The notes: a model not told the origin generated them from the letters alone. Positions 23,602 through 35,352 are shown, counted from the stretch's first letter. The stretch is DNA of 64,000 nucleotides from Gautieria morchelliformis (GCA_015179125.1 WHVA01000476.1:22964-86963); one strand, 5' to 3'. Numbers and translations are program-made.

Positions 23602-24714
23602 TCGCTGCGTGACACAAAATCCTCAACATCATCCTTCTCGACCTCTTCCTCAGCAACATCTTGCACATCTGCAGTGACCATCCAATGCTCCAGTAGCTCC
23701 TTGCGTTCATCAGCTGTCATGTAGCGGACATCATAGGCCTGCAGGCATTCTCGCGCAAAGTGTCTGACCTTCCCGCAGCGCGGACAGGTGAGTGGCTGTA
23801 GGAATCGCTTTTTCGCAGCGTCCACGTCCATCGGAGCAGGCCCAGAGGCAGTTGGAAGGGGTGTGGGCACTGGCATTATTGCTGGCCTCGAAGAGAGTTG
23901 ACTGGTGAACCTGGTGTGTGATTCACCTGCCTTGTGAAAAACTGGCGGTGGGGGAGGGCCACTGTTTGTCACCCTAGGTCCCTGGAATGCTTCATTGGCC
24001 GCACGCATGAGTGCAACTGTTATCGCCACTCCATACCATGCAGAAGGGTCATCGTCCTTTGGCCTGCCATCCAACATCAATGCAATGCGACTCTGGATCG
24101 CAGGTTCGAGACCTTGATGGAACTTCATCACAATTGATCGCCCGTCTGTCTGTGTATTCAGCCTTCTCAACCAGCTCTTCAAACCCATCGATGTATTCGT
24201 CAACTGAACACTTGCCCTGGTGGTACTGGCGGGATTCCAGTTGATTCATCGCATCGGTGGCCTCGTGTTGGGGGTAAAACTGCTGGCGAATTGCTTCAAT
24301 GAAATCCTTCCAGGTAGCGTAGAGTGGCATGCCATGATTTGCTTCATGAGTGAATGCGCGAGTGGCAAAAGTCACAGCCCTCCCTGTTTTCATGAAGGAC
24401 ATCACCCAAAGGATCTGCGACTGCTCGTCTGGGAAGTCACTCACGCACACACTCAGGTAGAAGCTGCACAACTGGATGAAGTTGCGACCATTTTCAGGAT
24501 CCCCACCGTATTCGGAGGGCTTTGCTGGCTCAGCTGTTCGCTTTGAGGAGGCATGAACACGACTAGGGAGTACAGCCATCAGCCCAGTGGTCGTAGTGTG
24601 CAGGGTGTTCAACCTCGTCTCCAGATCTTGTCTTTCCTGCCTCTCTCTCATCAACTCTTGCTCTATTGCCACCAAGCGGTCCAAAACTTCAGCAGCAGAT
24701 GGCAAGTCGTCCAT
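23598..24714 (-). pseudogene. Element X gag with zinc knuckle (frameshifted)
   Basis: Begins at the ATG at 24,714 (minus). The capsid part contains FYPQHEATDAMNQLESRQYHQG and VDEYIDGFEEL. A frameshift near 24,130 moves to the frame 23,598-24,203, which has the CCHC knuckle CPRCGKVRHFAREC. Gag forms the particle shell and binds the RNA genome. Confidence 0.85.
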
Positions 24715-24832
24715 GGTAAGTGTTAGAGGGTGTCAGGGTATGAGAAAGGATTGCTAAAATCGCTGCTTTCGAAGGGTGTTTGATTCGAAGTCGGGCGATT
24801 TCGCAACCGGTGCTCTAGAGAGAGTTTTCTAC

Positions 24833-25239
24833 TATAAGGGCAACCTAGGCAGACGCTCTACACTCAAGTGGTGAACTGGCGAAGGGGGATCCAAAGTAAG
24901 ATAGGGAACTATATACAGGACACAGACATACCTGGCGAAGGGGGATCCAAAGAGAAAACTCTAAAGAACCCCTTTGCCACCTAACTACAACTATAAGTAA
25001 ACTCGGGCATGCTAGCCCGATCACTGAATGTCCGAGTTACATAAGCAATCACACCAGTGATAACAGGGCTGGACAGATAAGGAAGGAATGATGTCGGAAG
25101 GGGCCGGAACAGGAAGGGAAATAAACGGAACATAAGACAGAAGGACACCGAAGGCTAGGAGAAGCTCAGGGGCCACCAACAACATGCTGCGATAATGTGC
25201 AATGCAATAAAGCAGTGTGTGATTGGTGTTCCCCTGACA
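24833..25239 (-). repeat. 5' LTR of element X
   Basis: Forward ends TATAAGGGCAACC and CCCCTGACA; homologous to 19,310-19,725 with an indel that repeats the ggcgaagggggatccaaag motif. A diverged partial relative is at about 49,160-49,250. Confidence 0.85.
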
Positions 25240-25241
25240 CA

Positions 25242-26816
25242 TGTCATGATTCGTTTATTGTGCAAACCATCCCTCAACACACAGCGAATGACCTCCTCAA
25301 CCAGCAAACGGCTTCTCGAACCAGCGAATATCTTGCCAAAATATTCATCGCCATACTGCTTTCGCATTCGCTATTCGCATCATTCCTGCCAGGACGCCAG
25401 GTGTTGGGGCCCTCATCCATCATAGAACCCATCATCTGTTAAACTCCCACTCCATGACAGACCCACATGCTCAGGATGCATTCGGATAGTGTCAGTTGCA
25501 GCCTCAGTACAGGTTGGACTCAATGGGACTCGTACCACTGCAGGGCAGGACAAATTAGCTTCGCTGAAGTTTTCACCACACAGTTGTCATGACCCATTCA
25601 TTTCTTGTATCAAGCTATCCCTGTTTTCCCTTTCACCACTCTTCCATGTTCACTCGGCTTCGCTCCATTCACTCCTTGCTCCATTCGCTATTCGCCACAT
25701 TCGTCAAATGACCATTCGCTACTTGCATCATTCGCCAGTAGCCATGCCATCAAACACAATCGACATCCTTTACCTGGATTGATGGTTCATCACTGGTCCT
25801 ATCATGAATTACAAGGAGGTGCAGGCTGTCATGACTCATTTATTTCTTGTACCCAGCTATCCCTGTAGTCCCTTTCACCACTCTTCCATGTTCACTCGTC
25901 TTCACTCCATTCACTCCTCGCCACATTCACCATATGACCATTCGCTACTCGCATCATTCACCAGCAGGCACGCCATCAAACACGATCGACATCCTTTACC
26001 TGGATTAATCATTCATCACTGGTCCCATCATCTTCTCAACTCAACCCCCTTTTGGTGTTCCTATGGCCAGAATGCATTCGCGGGGCATCCTACCCGTAGG
26101 TCATGTGGGGCCAACCCAGCAGACGAAGAGTCCGTGCAGGGTGGTGTATATGCAGGTCCCAAGGCGTGTTTTCGTACATAGGGGCCTTCACCCTCTTTCC
26201 TCTCCATTGTTTCATGTTCGCACCCCTCTTCCATTCTATTGTATGTCTATTTCATCTATTATGTATCCTGACCGCGCACCCCTATCCAATCCTGACCCCA
26301 GACGGCCTCTTTCCTATTCGCTAGCACCATATGAGCATTCGGTATAAGTAGTCTACATTCGCATGTATATTCTCCAGTTTAATTATCATACGTCTATCTT
26401 GTGCAAACTTGACCTCGCTGTGACTATCGTCTTGAGCCTTCCCCTGTATATTTCTATCTTCAACCAGAAGAAGACTTAGGCATCACTGGTGAGTTCTCAT
26501 ACTTCATCTTTGTTACCTTAGCCTTCGAGTTATTTTCTGTGCTGTCAGCGAAGGGCTCCGAAGGTGTGCCTTCACCGGCGAAAGGATTGTCGCTACTTAG
26601 ACAACCTTTCCGTGACACCTTGCACGTTACATCATCAAGTGCCACCGGCTATTTTGCTATGACTGTAGATCAGGGCGAATTCCTTTCGAGTAACCCTCTT
26701 ACTTCTTAACCCTTACCTCTTCGGTACTGTTCGCTGGGTGATTCGCTAGATCGCACATGCTATTCGGGCATTCGCCACTAACATGCGATATTAATGCCCA
26801 AAATCCAATCTTGACA
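25242..26816 (+). mobile_element. LTR2-B, rearranged LTR with repeated 5' ends
   Basis: A unit bounded by the perfect duplication ACACA (25,237-25,241 and 26,817-26,821). Inside are three starts of the LTR2 type (tgtcatga at 25,242, about 25,587 and about 25,829), the last followed by a full-length LTR2 ending TTGACA. It inserted exactly at the right end of element X. Confidence 0.75.
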
Positions 26817-26819
26817 ACA

Positions 26820-27240
26820 CATTCCACACCCAAACCTGAGGCCAAGAACAATAAGTCCTCCAATCAAAACTGAGGCTCCCAGAACAATGACTGACGTCAA
26901 GGTCAAAGTTCCAGCAATTCCAATGCCAATGCTGGTAACAACCAAGGCAAAGCCAAAAATAAGCTGAAAGGGAATAGTCAGTCCAAGGGTCAGAAAAAAA
27001 CTGAATGGGACAAACTCAGTAAGGATGGCAAACTCACGCCCACGGAATGCCAATGTCACATGGACAACAACCGCTGCCAAGTATGTGCGCAGAGTGGCCA
27101 CTGTGTGAAAGAATGTCCAAAAGCCATGTCAGCTCAGGCAACCACAGCTTCTGATGGAAAGATGTCTGATGATAAAGCCAATTCCTTGGCTTCAGGTGCA
27201 AAAAAACAGTCAGCAGCCCTCTGGCCTCTGCGTATACCAA
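26820..27240 (+). pseudogene. Ty3/gypsy family 1 gag, plus strand, second part
   Basis: Continues the gag of 18,857-19,309. Carries a CCHC knuckle (CQVCAQSGHCVKEC, near 27,075-27,120) followed by the same tail seen near 14,300-14,400. It ends at the edge of the duplicated TPR segment (about 27,266). Confidence 0.8.
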
Positions 27241-27265
27241 GGGTCGCATTGTCGGCTTGCGCGTT

Positions 27266-30200
27266 TCGGAGATCAAGCTGATTTACAGTTCGAACGACGC
27301 TGATATATTTTGAGAGAAGACAAAATCGGACTAGAGCAGTACTAAACGGCAACATGCATCAACGGGCTCTGGATTGTACGGTACAGTAAGTATAACTGGT
27401 GCATACATGTCGCCGGCTTCGAATAGCCACTTCACGGCTCGCGTACCCGATTCATCCTGAAGGTAAGGCAAAGGGATGGTTGCTCAATGGACATCGCGGT
27501 GTATAAACGTAGGGGTAGGTGATGGTGTATAGGAGTGATGAGTACGGCTCATGTATGCTGGATCATTTGTGTAGTGAGAATGGATGAGGTGGTTGACACT
27601 CAGTGTGGGTACTTGGCTACTCGTATGTGCGTCTGACTCGTGTGCCTCGGCTCGACTCGTAGTTGATGCATGTGTGGGGGACTCTTGTGTGGTCTCGGCT
27701 CAGGCTCGGGTGTGGTGAAGGACTCGATGGTTCAAGAATGCGCATATATACGTCTCAGGATTCTCAGGATAGACTTGAATGTAAAGAACGAGTCACAAAT
27801 CGTTAAGGTAACCATGGAGTCGGTATGGAAGACGTTACGAGTGGTGACTGCGTGTTCGTAAGTTGATCTGAAGTCGTTAAACACATGTGAGAAGTCCGTG
27901 ATACGGGCCGTGTAACAGTGTAGGCCGCAGCCGGGAAGACTATCCTTGGGATCAGAGGATACGGCGTAGGTCGCAGCTCGAGCGCTTCTCGATGAAATGA
28001 AATCGCCTCGTCCAGGTCTTCCTGTCGACCGAACGCCTCAAACCGTGTCCGTAAAGCATCTGCGATGTTGTTGAGGGAGGTGGATCGGCCAGGATGCGGT
28101 GCCGGTAGCAGCTCGAGTCCTTCTCGATGCAATGAAATCGCCTCGTCCAGCTCTTCATGTCGACCAGACTGCTTGAACCATGTCCGTAAAGCAACTGCGA
28201 TGATGTCGAGGGAGCAGGGACGGTCAGGATGCAGTGCAGGGAGGTGCTCGAGTGCTTTTCGATGCAATGAAATTGCCTCCTTCAGGTCTTCGTGTCGACC
28301 GAACTGCTCAAACCGTCTACGTAAAGCATCTGCGATGTTGTAGAGGGAGATGGGTCGGCCAGGATGTGGTGCAGGGAGCACCTCAAGCGCTTCTTGATGA
28401 AATGAAATCGCCTCGTCCAGGTCTTGCTGTCGACCGGACTCCTCAAACCGTGTCCGTAAAGCAGCTGCGATGTTGGTGAGGGAGGTAGATCGGCCAGGAT
28501 GCGGTGCCGGGAGCAGCTCGAGTGCTTCTCGATGCAATGAAATCGCCTCCTCCAGGTCTTCGTGTCGACCGTACTGCCTAAACCGTGTCGAGAGCCCAAT
28601 TCCGAGTTTGTTGAGGGAGAAGGATCGGTGAGGATGCGGCGCAGGTCGCAGCTCCAGTGCTTCTCGATGCGATGAAATCGCCTCCTCCATGTCTTCGTGT
28701 CGACCGTACTGCTTAAACCATTCCGAGAGCGCGATTGCGAGGCTGGTGAGGGAGAAGGATCGGTCAGGATGCGGTGCAGGTCGCAGATCGAGTAATTCTC
28801 GAAGCAATGGAGTCGCCTCCTCCAGGTCTTCGTGTCGACCGTACCGTCCAAACCGTATCCATAAACCACCTGTGATGCGCTCGAGGCAGGAGGAACGGCC
28901 AGGATACGGTGCAGGTCGCAGCTCGAGCGCTTCTCGATACAATGAAATCGCCTCGTCCAGGTCGTCGTGTCGACCAGACTGCTCAAACCGTTTCGCGATC
29001 GCAGTTGCGATGTTATTGAGGGAGGAGGATCGGCCAGGATGCGGTGCAGGTCGCAGCTCGAGCGCTTCTCGATACAATGAAATCGCTTCCTCCAGGTCTT
29101 CGTGTCGACCAGACTGCTCAAATCGTGTCGTGATCGCAGTTGCGATGTTGTCGAGGAAGGAGGTTCGGCCAGGATGCGGCGCAGGGCGCAGCTCGAGTGC
29201 TTCTCGATGCAATGAAATCATCTCATCCAGGTCTTCGTGTCGACCCGACTGGTCAAACCGTGTCCAGAGCGCATTTGTGAGGTTGGTGAGGGAGGTGGAA
29301 CGGCCAGGATGCGGTGCAGGTTGCAACTCGAGTGCTTCTCGATGCAATGAAATCACGTCCTCCAGGTCTTCGCGTCGACCATATTGCTTAAAACTTGTCG
29401 AGAGCGCATTTGCGAGGTGGCTGAGGGAGGTGGAACGGCTAAGATGCAGTGTAGGTCGCAGCTCGAGTACTTCTCGACGCAATGAAATCGCCTCCTCCAG
29501 GTCTTCCTGTCGACCATATTGCTTGAAACTTGTCGAGAGCGCATTTGCGAGGTGGTGGAGGGAGGTGGAACGGCTAAGATGCAGCGTAGGTCGCAGCTCG
29601 AGTGCTTCTCGATGCAATGAAATCGCCTCCTCCAGGTCTTCCTGTCGACCGGACTGCTCAGAGCGTGTCGAGAGCGCAGCTGCGAGGTTGTTGAGGGAGA
29701 TGGAACGGCCAGGATGCGGTGCAGGTTGCAACTCGAGTGCTTCTCGATGCAATGAAATCCCCTCCTCCAGGTCTTCGCGTCGACCGTACTTCTTAACCGG
29801 TGTCCAGAGCGCAAGTGCGATGTTGTTGAGGGAGGAGGATCGGTCAGGATGCGGTGCAGGTCGCAGCTCGAGTGCTTCTCGAAGCAATGAAATCGCCTCC
29901 TCCTGGTCTTCGTGTCGACCGAACCGCTGCGACCGTGTCCAGAGCGCACCTGCGATGCTGGTGAGGGAGGTGGATCGGTCAGGATGCGGCGCAGGCCGCA
30001 GCTCGAGTGCTTCTCGATGCAATGAAATCGCCTCCTCCAGGTCTTCGCGTCGACCATATTGGTTAAAACGTGTCGAGAGCGCAGTTGCGAGGTCGCTGAG
30101 GGAGCTGGAGCGGCCAGGATGCGGTGCGGGTCGCAGGTGGAGTTCCTCCCGATAACGTGAAATCGTCAAATTCAAGTCTTCCTGTTCACCAGACTCGTTG

Positions 30201-30637
30201 AATTGTGTTCCAAGGGTGGCGAGGGAGAAGACTGGATCAGAATGCGGGGCAGGCTCCAGAACAAGTGTTTCTCTGAACGATGAAATTCTGGCCTCCAGAC
30301 ATTCCTGTTGACCACGTTCTATCCGATCGTCGGTGTCAGATGGAGCTGATGTCTCTGGCGGATCAGACACTGCGGCGGCGTGCCGCTGGGATGTTTCGTC
30401 AACTAAGTCACCAGTCTCGACAGGGTTTTCCTGGGGAATCTGACCATCCTAATAGAACGGAGACATTAGCGCAAACCTCTCGGAAAAGTCGCTCTGGCGT
30501 ACAGGATCGAGGTGATTTCGCAGGGTTAGTTCTGAGGCGGCAGGTGCTACAGTGTGCTCATCCTGAATCATAAGTTGGAACTCAGTAATAGACATCGTCG
30601 GATAGTACGTACTCTGAGTGGAATGCCGCTGTTATAG
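27266..30637 (-). repeat. Inverted segmental duplication, copy 2 (TPR locus)
   Basis: Reverse-complement counterpart of 2,255-8,083. Its 3' boundary abuts a family 1 gag remnant, so the duplication landed in or beside transposon sequence. Confidence 0.9.
27803..30571 (-). CDS. Tetratricopeptide-repeat protein, 17 units (TPR gene 2)
   Basis: Proposed CDS is complement(join(27803..30448, 30503..30571)), 904 aa. ATG at 30,571, first exon of 23 codons, a 54-bp intron in the same place as in TPR gene 1, then the acidic leader and 17 units of 45 residues (core GRHEDLEEAISLHREALEL). The first units match those of gene 1 almost exactly; later ones differ in order and number. After the last unit the frame runs on for about 50 residues that gene 1 has lost through a deletion and frameshift, so this copy probably keeps the original end. 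No CHAT, NACHT or other effector domain is present. It is transcribed away from the glomulin-like gene, sharing an intergenic region of about 590 bp. Confidence 0.85.
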
Positions 30638-31158
30638 TCCATGCCAGAGAAAATCAATTATAAGTAGTGCTCGAAGCGCTGTGCGCTTATGGTGCACGGG
30701 CACAGAAACGTTACTAAGCCGTGACTTTCACGTGTAGGGAATTGAATGTGAGAGTCGATTGCCAATACTTATTGTGACGCTTCTATATATTTGCTCAAAC
30801 TCCGCCCGCCTCGCGCGATCTCCATGGCTTCTAATCATCATGGCCAACTCGTGGCCTCCATGAAAGATGCTGAGAATGAAGCTAAGAATGTACTAGTACA
30901 GCACTCATTGCAGCGTTATTTATGGGATTGATCGAGCAGAGGATACTATGACAGGGAGACGCGTTTTTCTTGGTCCAGTTGGTCACTGCTGCAACACGAG
31001 ACGAGAACCCGAGTATTCTTTAAGGGAGGTCTACGAGGCTTTGTTGCACACAAAAGCCTGGAGTCTTTTGGTTAGTTTCGTCGAGTTTCTATTATAGGAT
31101 TCATGCAACCAGCAGACTGTAGGACCCATTAAATATTCTTCCATTGCTGGTTCCTTCA
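30638..31158. other. Divergent intergenic region, TPR gene 2 / glomulin-like gene
   Basis: Probably holds both promoters. A 35-codon frame starts at the ATG at 30,824 but has no visible family; it could be a leader peptide or an unmodelled exon. Confidence 0.4.
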
Positions 31159-32735
31159 ATGGAAGACACAGCTCTAGAATTCACACAAGTGATCGCACGA
31201 GAGGGGAATCCCAAGGAAGCAGTCATTTTTGTCCACGAAGCCCTTGAAAGACTAGAAAGGGCTGTTCAATGCGAAGAACAATCCAATGAGGAGAGCGTCT
31301 CGCAGCTAATGCGATTGTTAGTCATATGCTGTGAATGTGAGCATCGTCCATACCTAAAATGTTGATAGAGTTGAAGGGCTTTCATGCAAAGCGATCCCTC
31401 GGCTTCAGTTACGCCGAAGAGGGCCAGCGGATACGCTCCGACCACTTTTGACACAGATAGGTGTGGCACTCGAAACGGTTGCACCGCTCGCCAGGGGAGA
31501 CGAAGGCAAAAATATCATATATTCCGTCTTACACTTAATAAGACCTTCTGTGCCGTGGGTGTCTCGAAATACTCACCCAGATGACCCTCATTCACAGGCT
31601 GCGATGGTGTGTTTTTGCCTTCTTTTCGCAGTTTGTGGACTCTCTAAGCTCATTTTCGGCAGGATCTCCTTCTAAACTTGCTCTATTCCACTCTGACTGC
31701 TTATGCGAGTCACATACGCGCCTCCCTGGCACAGCGAACGTTCGAGATGTACTATCCTAGGCTTGTACTTCATACGAACGTCGACCCAACCTCTGAAGCA
31801 GGAAAGGAACTGATGCAGAACGCGGCGGTTCGTTTTCCCGTGTTTGGGATAATTTTGCTCCACTAACAAGTCTAACCCTTTCTGATGTAGGAGATGGCTA
31901 GAATACTTGGGGGGACGCCAGTGACCCTCACCTCCCCTCCTCTCTCGATAGGAAAACTCATCCTTCTCGCTCACGGAGAACCTCCCTCTCTCATGAGCTC
32001 TAATTTTCTCCAGAAGCTCCTCCCGACTATAACATTGTCTCTCCAGCAAAACGTCGCGATGGACGAGTCATTAGCTCTCCTCCTCAATTTCATGGCCTTC
32101 TCGTCCGACCAACTTCCGCAAGAGATAGTCGACCCCGTCGCTACCCTTATCACTCCGTTAGCATCCACACATAGCCATCCACCCACTCGCCACATGGTCT
32201 TCCGCATACTCCAGGCACTCCTGGCACGTGCACCTCCACCAATACGTCTTGCACATCTCTCGTCGCTCCTAATCGACTGCCCCTTCCCGCAAATGCGTGT
32301 GGCAGCTGTGGGCTTGGTTAAAGAGGCGTTTCTAAACGCGATTACGTCTACTGGAACTGATCAGTCCCTGTTTAAGTCTGAAACGCTCATACGTGCATTG
32401 GGCCCGACCCTCTTTAGGCCAGATCCACCGGACTTGTTTGCGTCCCCTACCAGTCAGAGTCTAAGGGCTTTCCTAGATTCCTCGGAACCGGCAAGGCTCA
32501 CAGAATGCCTCGCATTCTATTATATCCTATTAAAACGCGACACATCCAATTCCGTGTGTTGCACATTTCTATATTCGCTTGCGTCATTTGACCTCGCAGA
32601 GCCTAGTCTGGAATACGCGATCAAGACATGCTGCGTACTGTAAAAAACAGTTTATTGTCTCCGTTACGGAATGCTTTGACAACATGGCTAGAAGCTCCTG
32701 GTATTGGAGGTAGTGGATTATTTTATTGTTTATAA
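31159..32735 (+). CDS. Glomulin/ALF4/Ybp2-like protein, multi-exon
   Basis: Proposed CDS is join(31159..31336, 31377..31606, 31663..31827, 31891..32553, 32607..32735), about 454 aa. The frame is open through all five exons. Introns of 40-63 bp have GT..AG ends, and all after the first are in phase 0. The alpha-helical protein carries blocks I recognise from the YAP/Alf4/glomulin family (Pfam Kinetochor_Ybp2): AIPRLQLRRRGPADTLRPLL, RVAAVGLVKEA near the middle and SGIRDQDMLRTVKNSLLSPL near the C-terminus. Animal glomulin binds the RING protein RBX1 and restrains cullin-RING ligases; yeast Ybp proteins act with Yap1 or at kinetochores. The first intron is very short (40 bp) and the last exon may continue: an open stretch at about 32,750-32,850 could be a further exon, but phases did not fit. 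Family call moderate, structure partly inferred. Confidence 0.65.
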
Positions 32736-32859
32736 ACTTTCTTCGCGAGATTGATTTTGGCTACATAGACCTTCATACTCTCATGCCCATTGGGATCCTG
32801 GAAACCTCACTGGAGCGTGTGGATGCTGCGGTTGCATCCTTACCCTTGAGCTGATAGAG

Positions 32860-33640
32860 ACCTCGGTACCGGATACATGTATATCTAATCAGCGTAAACA
32901 TTGGCCTTCATTCGCCTTACTATAAGGGCAGTGCTGTTAGATAACCGATGGTAGCAGAATTTTGGGGTGTAGTACCGGTCAGTAGGCCTGCTAAGTGTGA
33001 TGGCAGGACAGATAGAAGTGGAACTGCCTGCTGAACCTCAGCTTCACCATTCAATAGTAACTTCCGAGGTATGCCAGAAATTGTCAACATTGATTATCAT
33101 CTTAGGGTGCTGTTGGGGGAAATTAATGATGATGATCCGGGGAACTCAGGAGGAGCTGCGCCCGGGAGTATTAGCTGAACGTCGCGTGCTGGGGTAATTC
33201 CTATTTCTAGTGCAAGACATCCTGGTTCCCCAAATAGACTCGACGGCTCACTTTGAAGATCCGGAAACAAGCTCGTATGATTAGAACTTAGTCATATCGA
33301 CCCAAAGAGCAATAAGGCGTCACAGCCAGAGGAGATACGTTGATCGAGCCGAGTGCAGAGTCAGAAAGTTATGTCCGAGCCAGGCGTTCCCCTTTCTCGA
33401 ACTCGTGACATATTTTGAAGGCCCAACATCACAACTAATGAGAAAGCAAATGGCGTTATCAGCATTTCGCTGTGATCATGCATACACAAGAAAGAAAAGC
33501 TTACAGCTCTGACTCTATAAATTATGGTAAGTGAACAAGAGGAAAAACAAGAAACCACATGCAGTCGTACGTCAGTCCTGATGGTGTACAGTTATGGAGG
33601 AAAGTCCACAGGTTGATCCAGGCTTCCCTACCTCATGATG
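32860..33640. other. Intergenic, no gene recognised
   Basis: Short frames only, none with recognisable motifs. It separates two converging genes (glomulin-like plus, oxidoreductase-like minus), so it probably holds their 3' ends. Confidence 0.5.
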
Positions 33641-33645
33641 ACGAC

Positions 33646-34295
33646 CTATCCCCTACAACCCCGTAAGACCCATACAGCCAGCTTCGTTGCCTCAAGCCAG
33701 GCATCTCTGGCGGTCCAGCGCTGACTCTTCTCAACGTATTTCCTCTCCTGGAATGCACGATTGGCCGCCTCAGTAGCAGCGAGCGCTTCTTTGTCCATGG
33801 TATCTTCATCGTGATTACCATCGATTCGAATTTCCACTGGCCATTCTTGGTTTGACACTCGCATCTCTGAAAGAGCGTCACGCACGTCCCTCAAATCCTG
33901 ACGATAGCGGTGCAGTGATGTGATGTAGAGATCGTGCACACACGTTTCGCAACGGGACATGCAGCATTCTGCCACGAAAGGGTTGGGGATAGAAGGGTAT
34001 ACAAGTGCCGCAAAACAGACTCATCTAGCTTACCTTCTGCAGTGGGTGGAAGTGGCCTCTGAGGGATCTTCAACCCTAGAAAAGTCTTGACCACAGGGAT
34101 TCGACTGTTGTTCTCCGCTGATCGAGCTGATATTTGAGGATGTGAATTTCTTAGATTCAGACGAGTGTGCCGCTGGGCTAAATCCATTCCACCTCGTTGG
34201 GCAGAATACGCAGTAGAGTAAATACAGATCATGTGCCGGTCTCGATGTTTGAGGGTTGGAAATATCCAATTGCGTTGGGGTGCAACTGGCACCAT
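33646..34295 (-). CDS. Oxidoreductase-like domain protein (mitochondrial OXLD1/UPF0651 type)
   Basis: Proposed CDS is complement(join(33646..33968, 34034..34295)), about 194 aa. A 65-bp intron with gtaagct donor and gtggcag acceptor joins LGLKIPQRPLPPTAE to ECCMSRCETCVHDLY. The proline-rich lead followed by CCMSxCxxCVxDLY is the signature of the oxidoreductase-like domain (Pfam Oxidored-like), found in animal OXLD1 and fungal UPF0651 mitochondrial proteins. The four cysteines suggest metal binding or disulphides; the exact function is unsettled. After the domain comes a charged helical tail ending WVLRGCRG. The start at 34,295 is chosen because it gives a basic, hydroxyl-rich presequence. The frame is open further upstream to 34,661, so an earlier start or another intron is possible. 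It is divergent from eL20. Confidence 0.75.
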
Positions 34296-34680
34296 GATGC
34301 GCAGTAAGCCTATTTCTAACAAGTTGGTCGTACAGCGACCCCGACCGATTTGAGAATACACACACCGGCATTTGAAGTGTGAGAGGTTGACCAAGATTTG
34401 CGCCACTAGTGCTCGATTTGACAAAATTTTCTCACGACCAGTGTCAAACTCCGCTTTGCGCTGCAAGACCGTCGAACTACACGACGAGCGCGAAGGATTC
34501 CGTCTCATATTGTGAGTGTGCATTCTCAGCTGATTCCGAAGAGTGGCGGTGGCATAATGGACAGCATGCTGGGGGCGTGTGACGTGGATGGAGTGGTGGA
34601 TGTGCTTGCAGACAGTTGGATGACAATGTCGGTGACTGACTTGGCTCCCTCCCGGCAGCACCCATTAAACATCACCAGAC

Positions 34681-35352
34681 ATGGGCCTACAAGAGTATCA
34701 GGTACTGGGTCGCCACCTACCCACCGCGCAGGAGCCAAACCCGAAACTGTACCGCATGCGTATCTTCGCGAAAAATGAGGTGGTCGCCAAGAGTCGTTTC
34801 TGGTACTTCTTGAGGTGTGTGCTGGAGTGCTACACTCCACAGTATCGTCAGTATTAACACTCTGTACTCGTGCAGGCAGCTTAAAAAGGTCAAGAAGGCC
34901 AACGGCGAGATTGTTGGCGTGAACGTCATTCACGAGAAGCGACCCCTCCGCCCGAAAAACTTTGGTATCTGGCTGCGTTACGACTCACGTTCAGGAACGC
35001 ACAACATGTACAAGGTAGGCTTTTCGTTTGATTCTCGAGACCAGCCAATGAATCTATGTTACAGGAATACCGCGAACTTACTCGCGCCGACGCGGTGCGG
35101 AGCATGTACCAGGACATGGCCGCCAGGCACCGTGCACGTTTCCGGAGTGTCCACGTAAGATATATCTGTCTCCACTGTTCGTTCCTGACTCACGATGGGC
35201 AGATCCTCCGTGTTGTAGAGATTGAGAAGGCGGCAGACGTGCGTCGCCCGTATATTAAGCAGCTCCTTACGCCTGGCCTGCGTTTCCCTCTCCCTCATCG
35301 GGTGGCCAAGGCCAAGTCGACGTTTGTGGCACACAGGCCGAGCACTTTCTAA
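34681..35352 (+). CDS. RPL20: 60S ribosomal protein eL20 (L18a/L20)
   Basis: CDS is join(34681..34814, 34876..35014, 35065..35154, 35203..35352), 170 aa, close to the yeast length. All three introns are 48-61 bp with GT..AG ends. Diagnostic stretches are [51 protein letters not shown] and the C-terminal [12 protein letters not shown]. eL20 is a structural protein of the large cytosolic ribosomal subunit that contacts 5S and 25S rRNA. The N-terminus ([15 protein letters not shown]) aligns with the usual start, so no upstream coding exon is required, although ribosomal protein genes often have a 5' UTR intron. Reading frames and splice sites are intact. It is a firm anchor for synteny. Confidence 0.97.

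Larger units (their letters stand above)
19310..25239 (-). mobile_element. Nearly complete chromodomain Ty3/gypsy element X
   Basis: Minus-strand element of 5.93 kb with LTRs at 24,833-25,239 (5') and 19,310-19,725 (3'), a polypurine tract beside the 3' LTR, gag, protease, RT, RNase H, integrase and chromodomain. The 5-bp duplication CATTC is at 19,305-19,309; its partner (26,820-26,824) is displaced because an LTR2 element later inserted at the right boundary. The element sits inside a plus-strand family 1 gag. Confidence 0.9.

Noticed and set aside
30824-30931. 35-codon frame starting MASNHHGQL between TPR gene 2 and the glomulin-like gene
   Set aside because: No homology recognised and no clear splice partner; kept only as a remark on the intergenic region.
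34512-34778. Plus-strand frame upstream of eL20
   Set aside because: Out of frame with eL20 and overlapping its first exon and promoter; it contains no motif.
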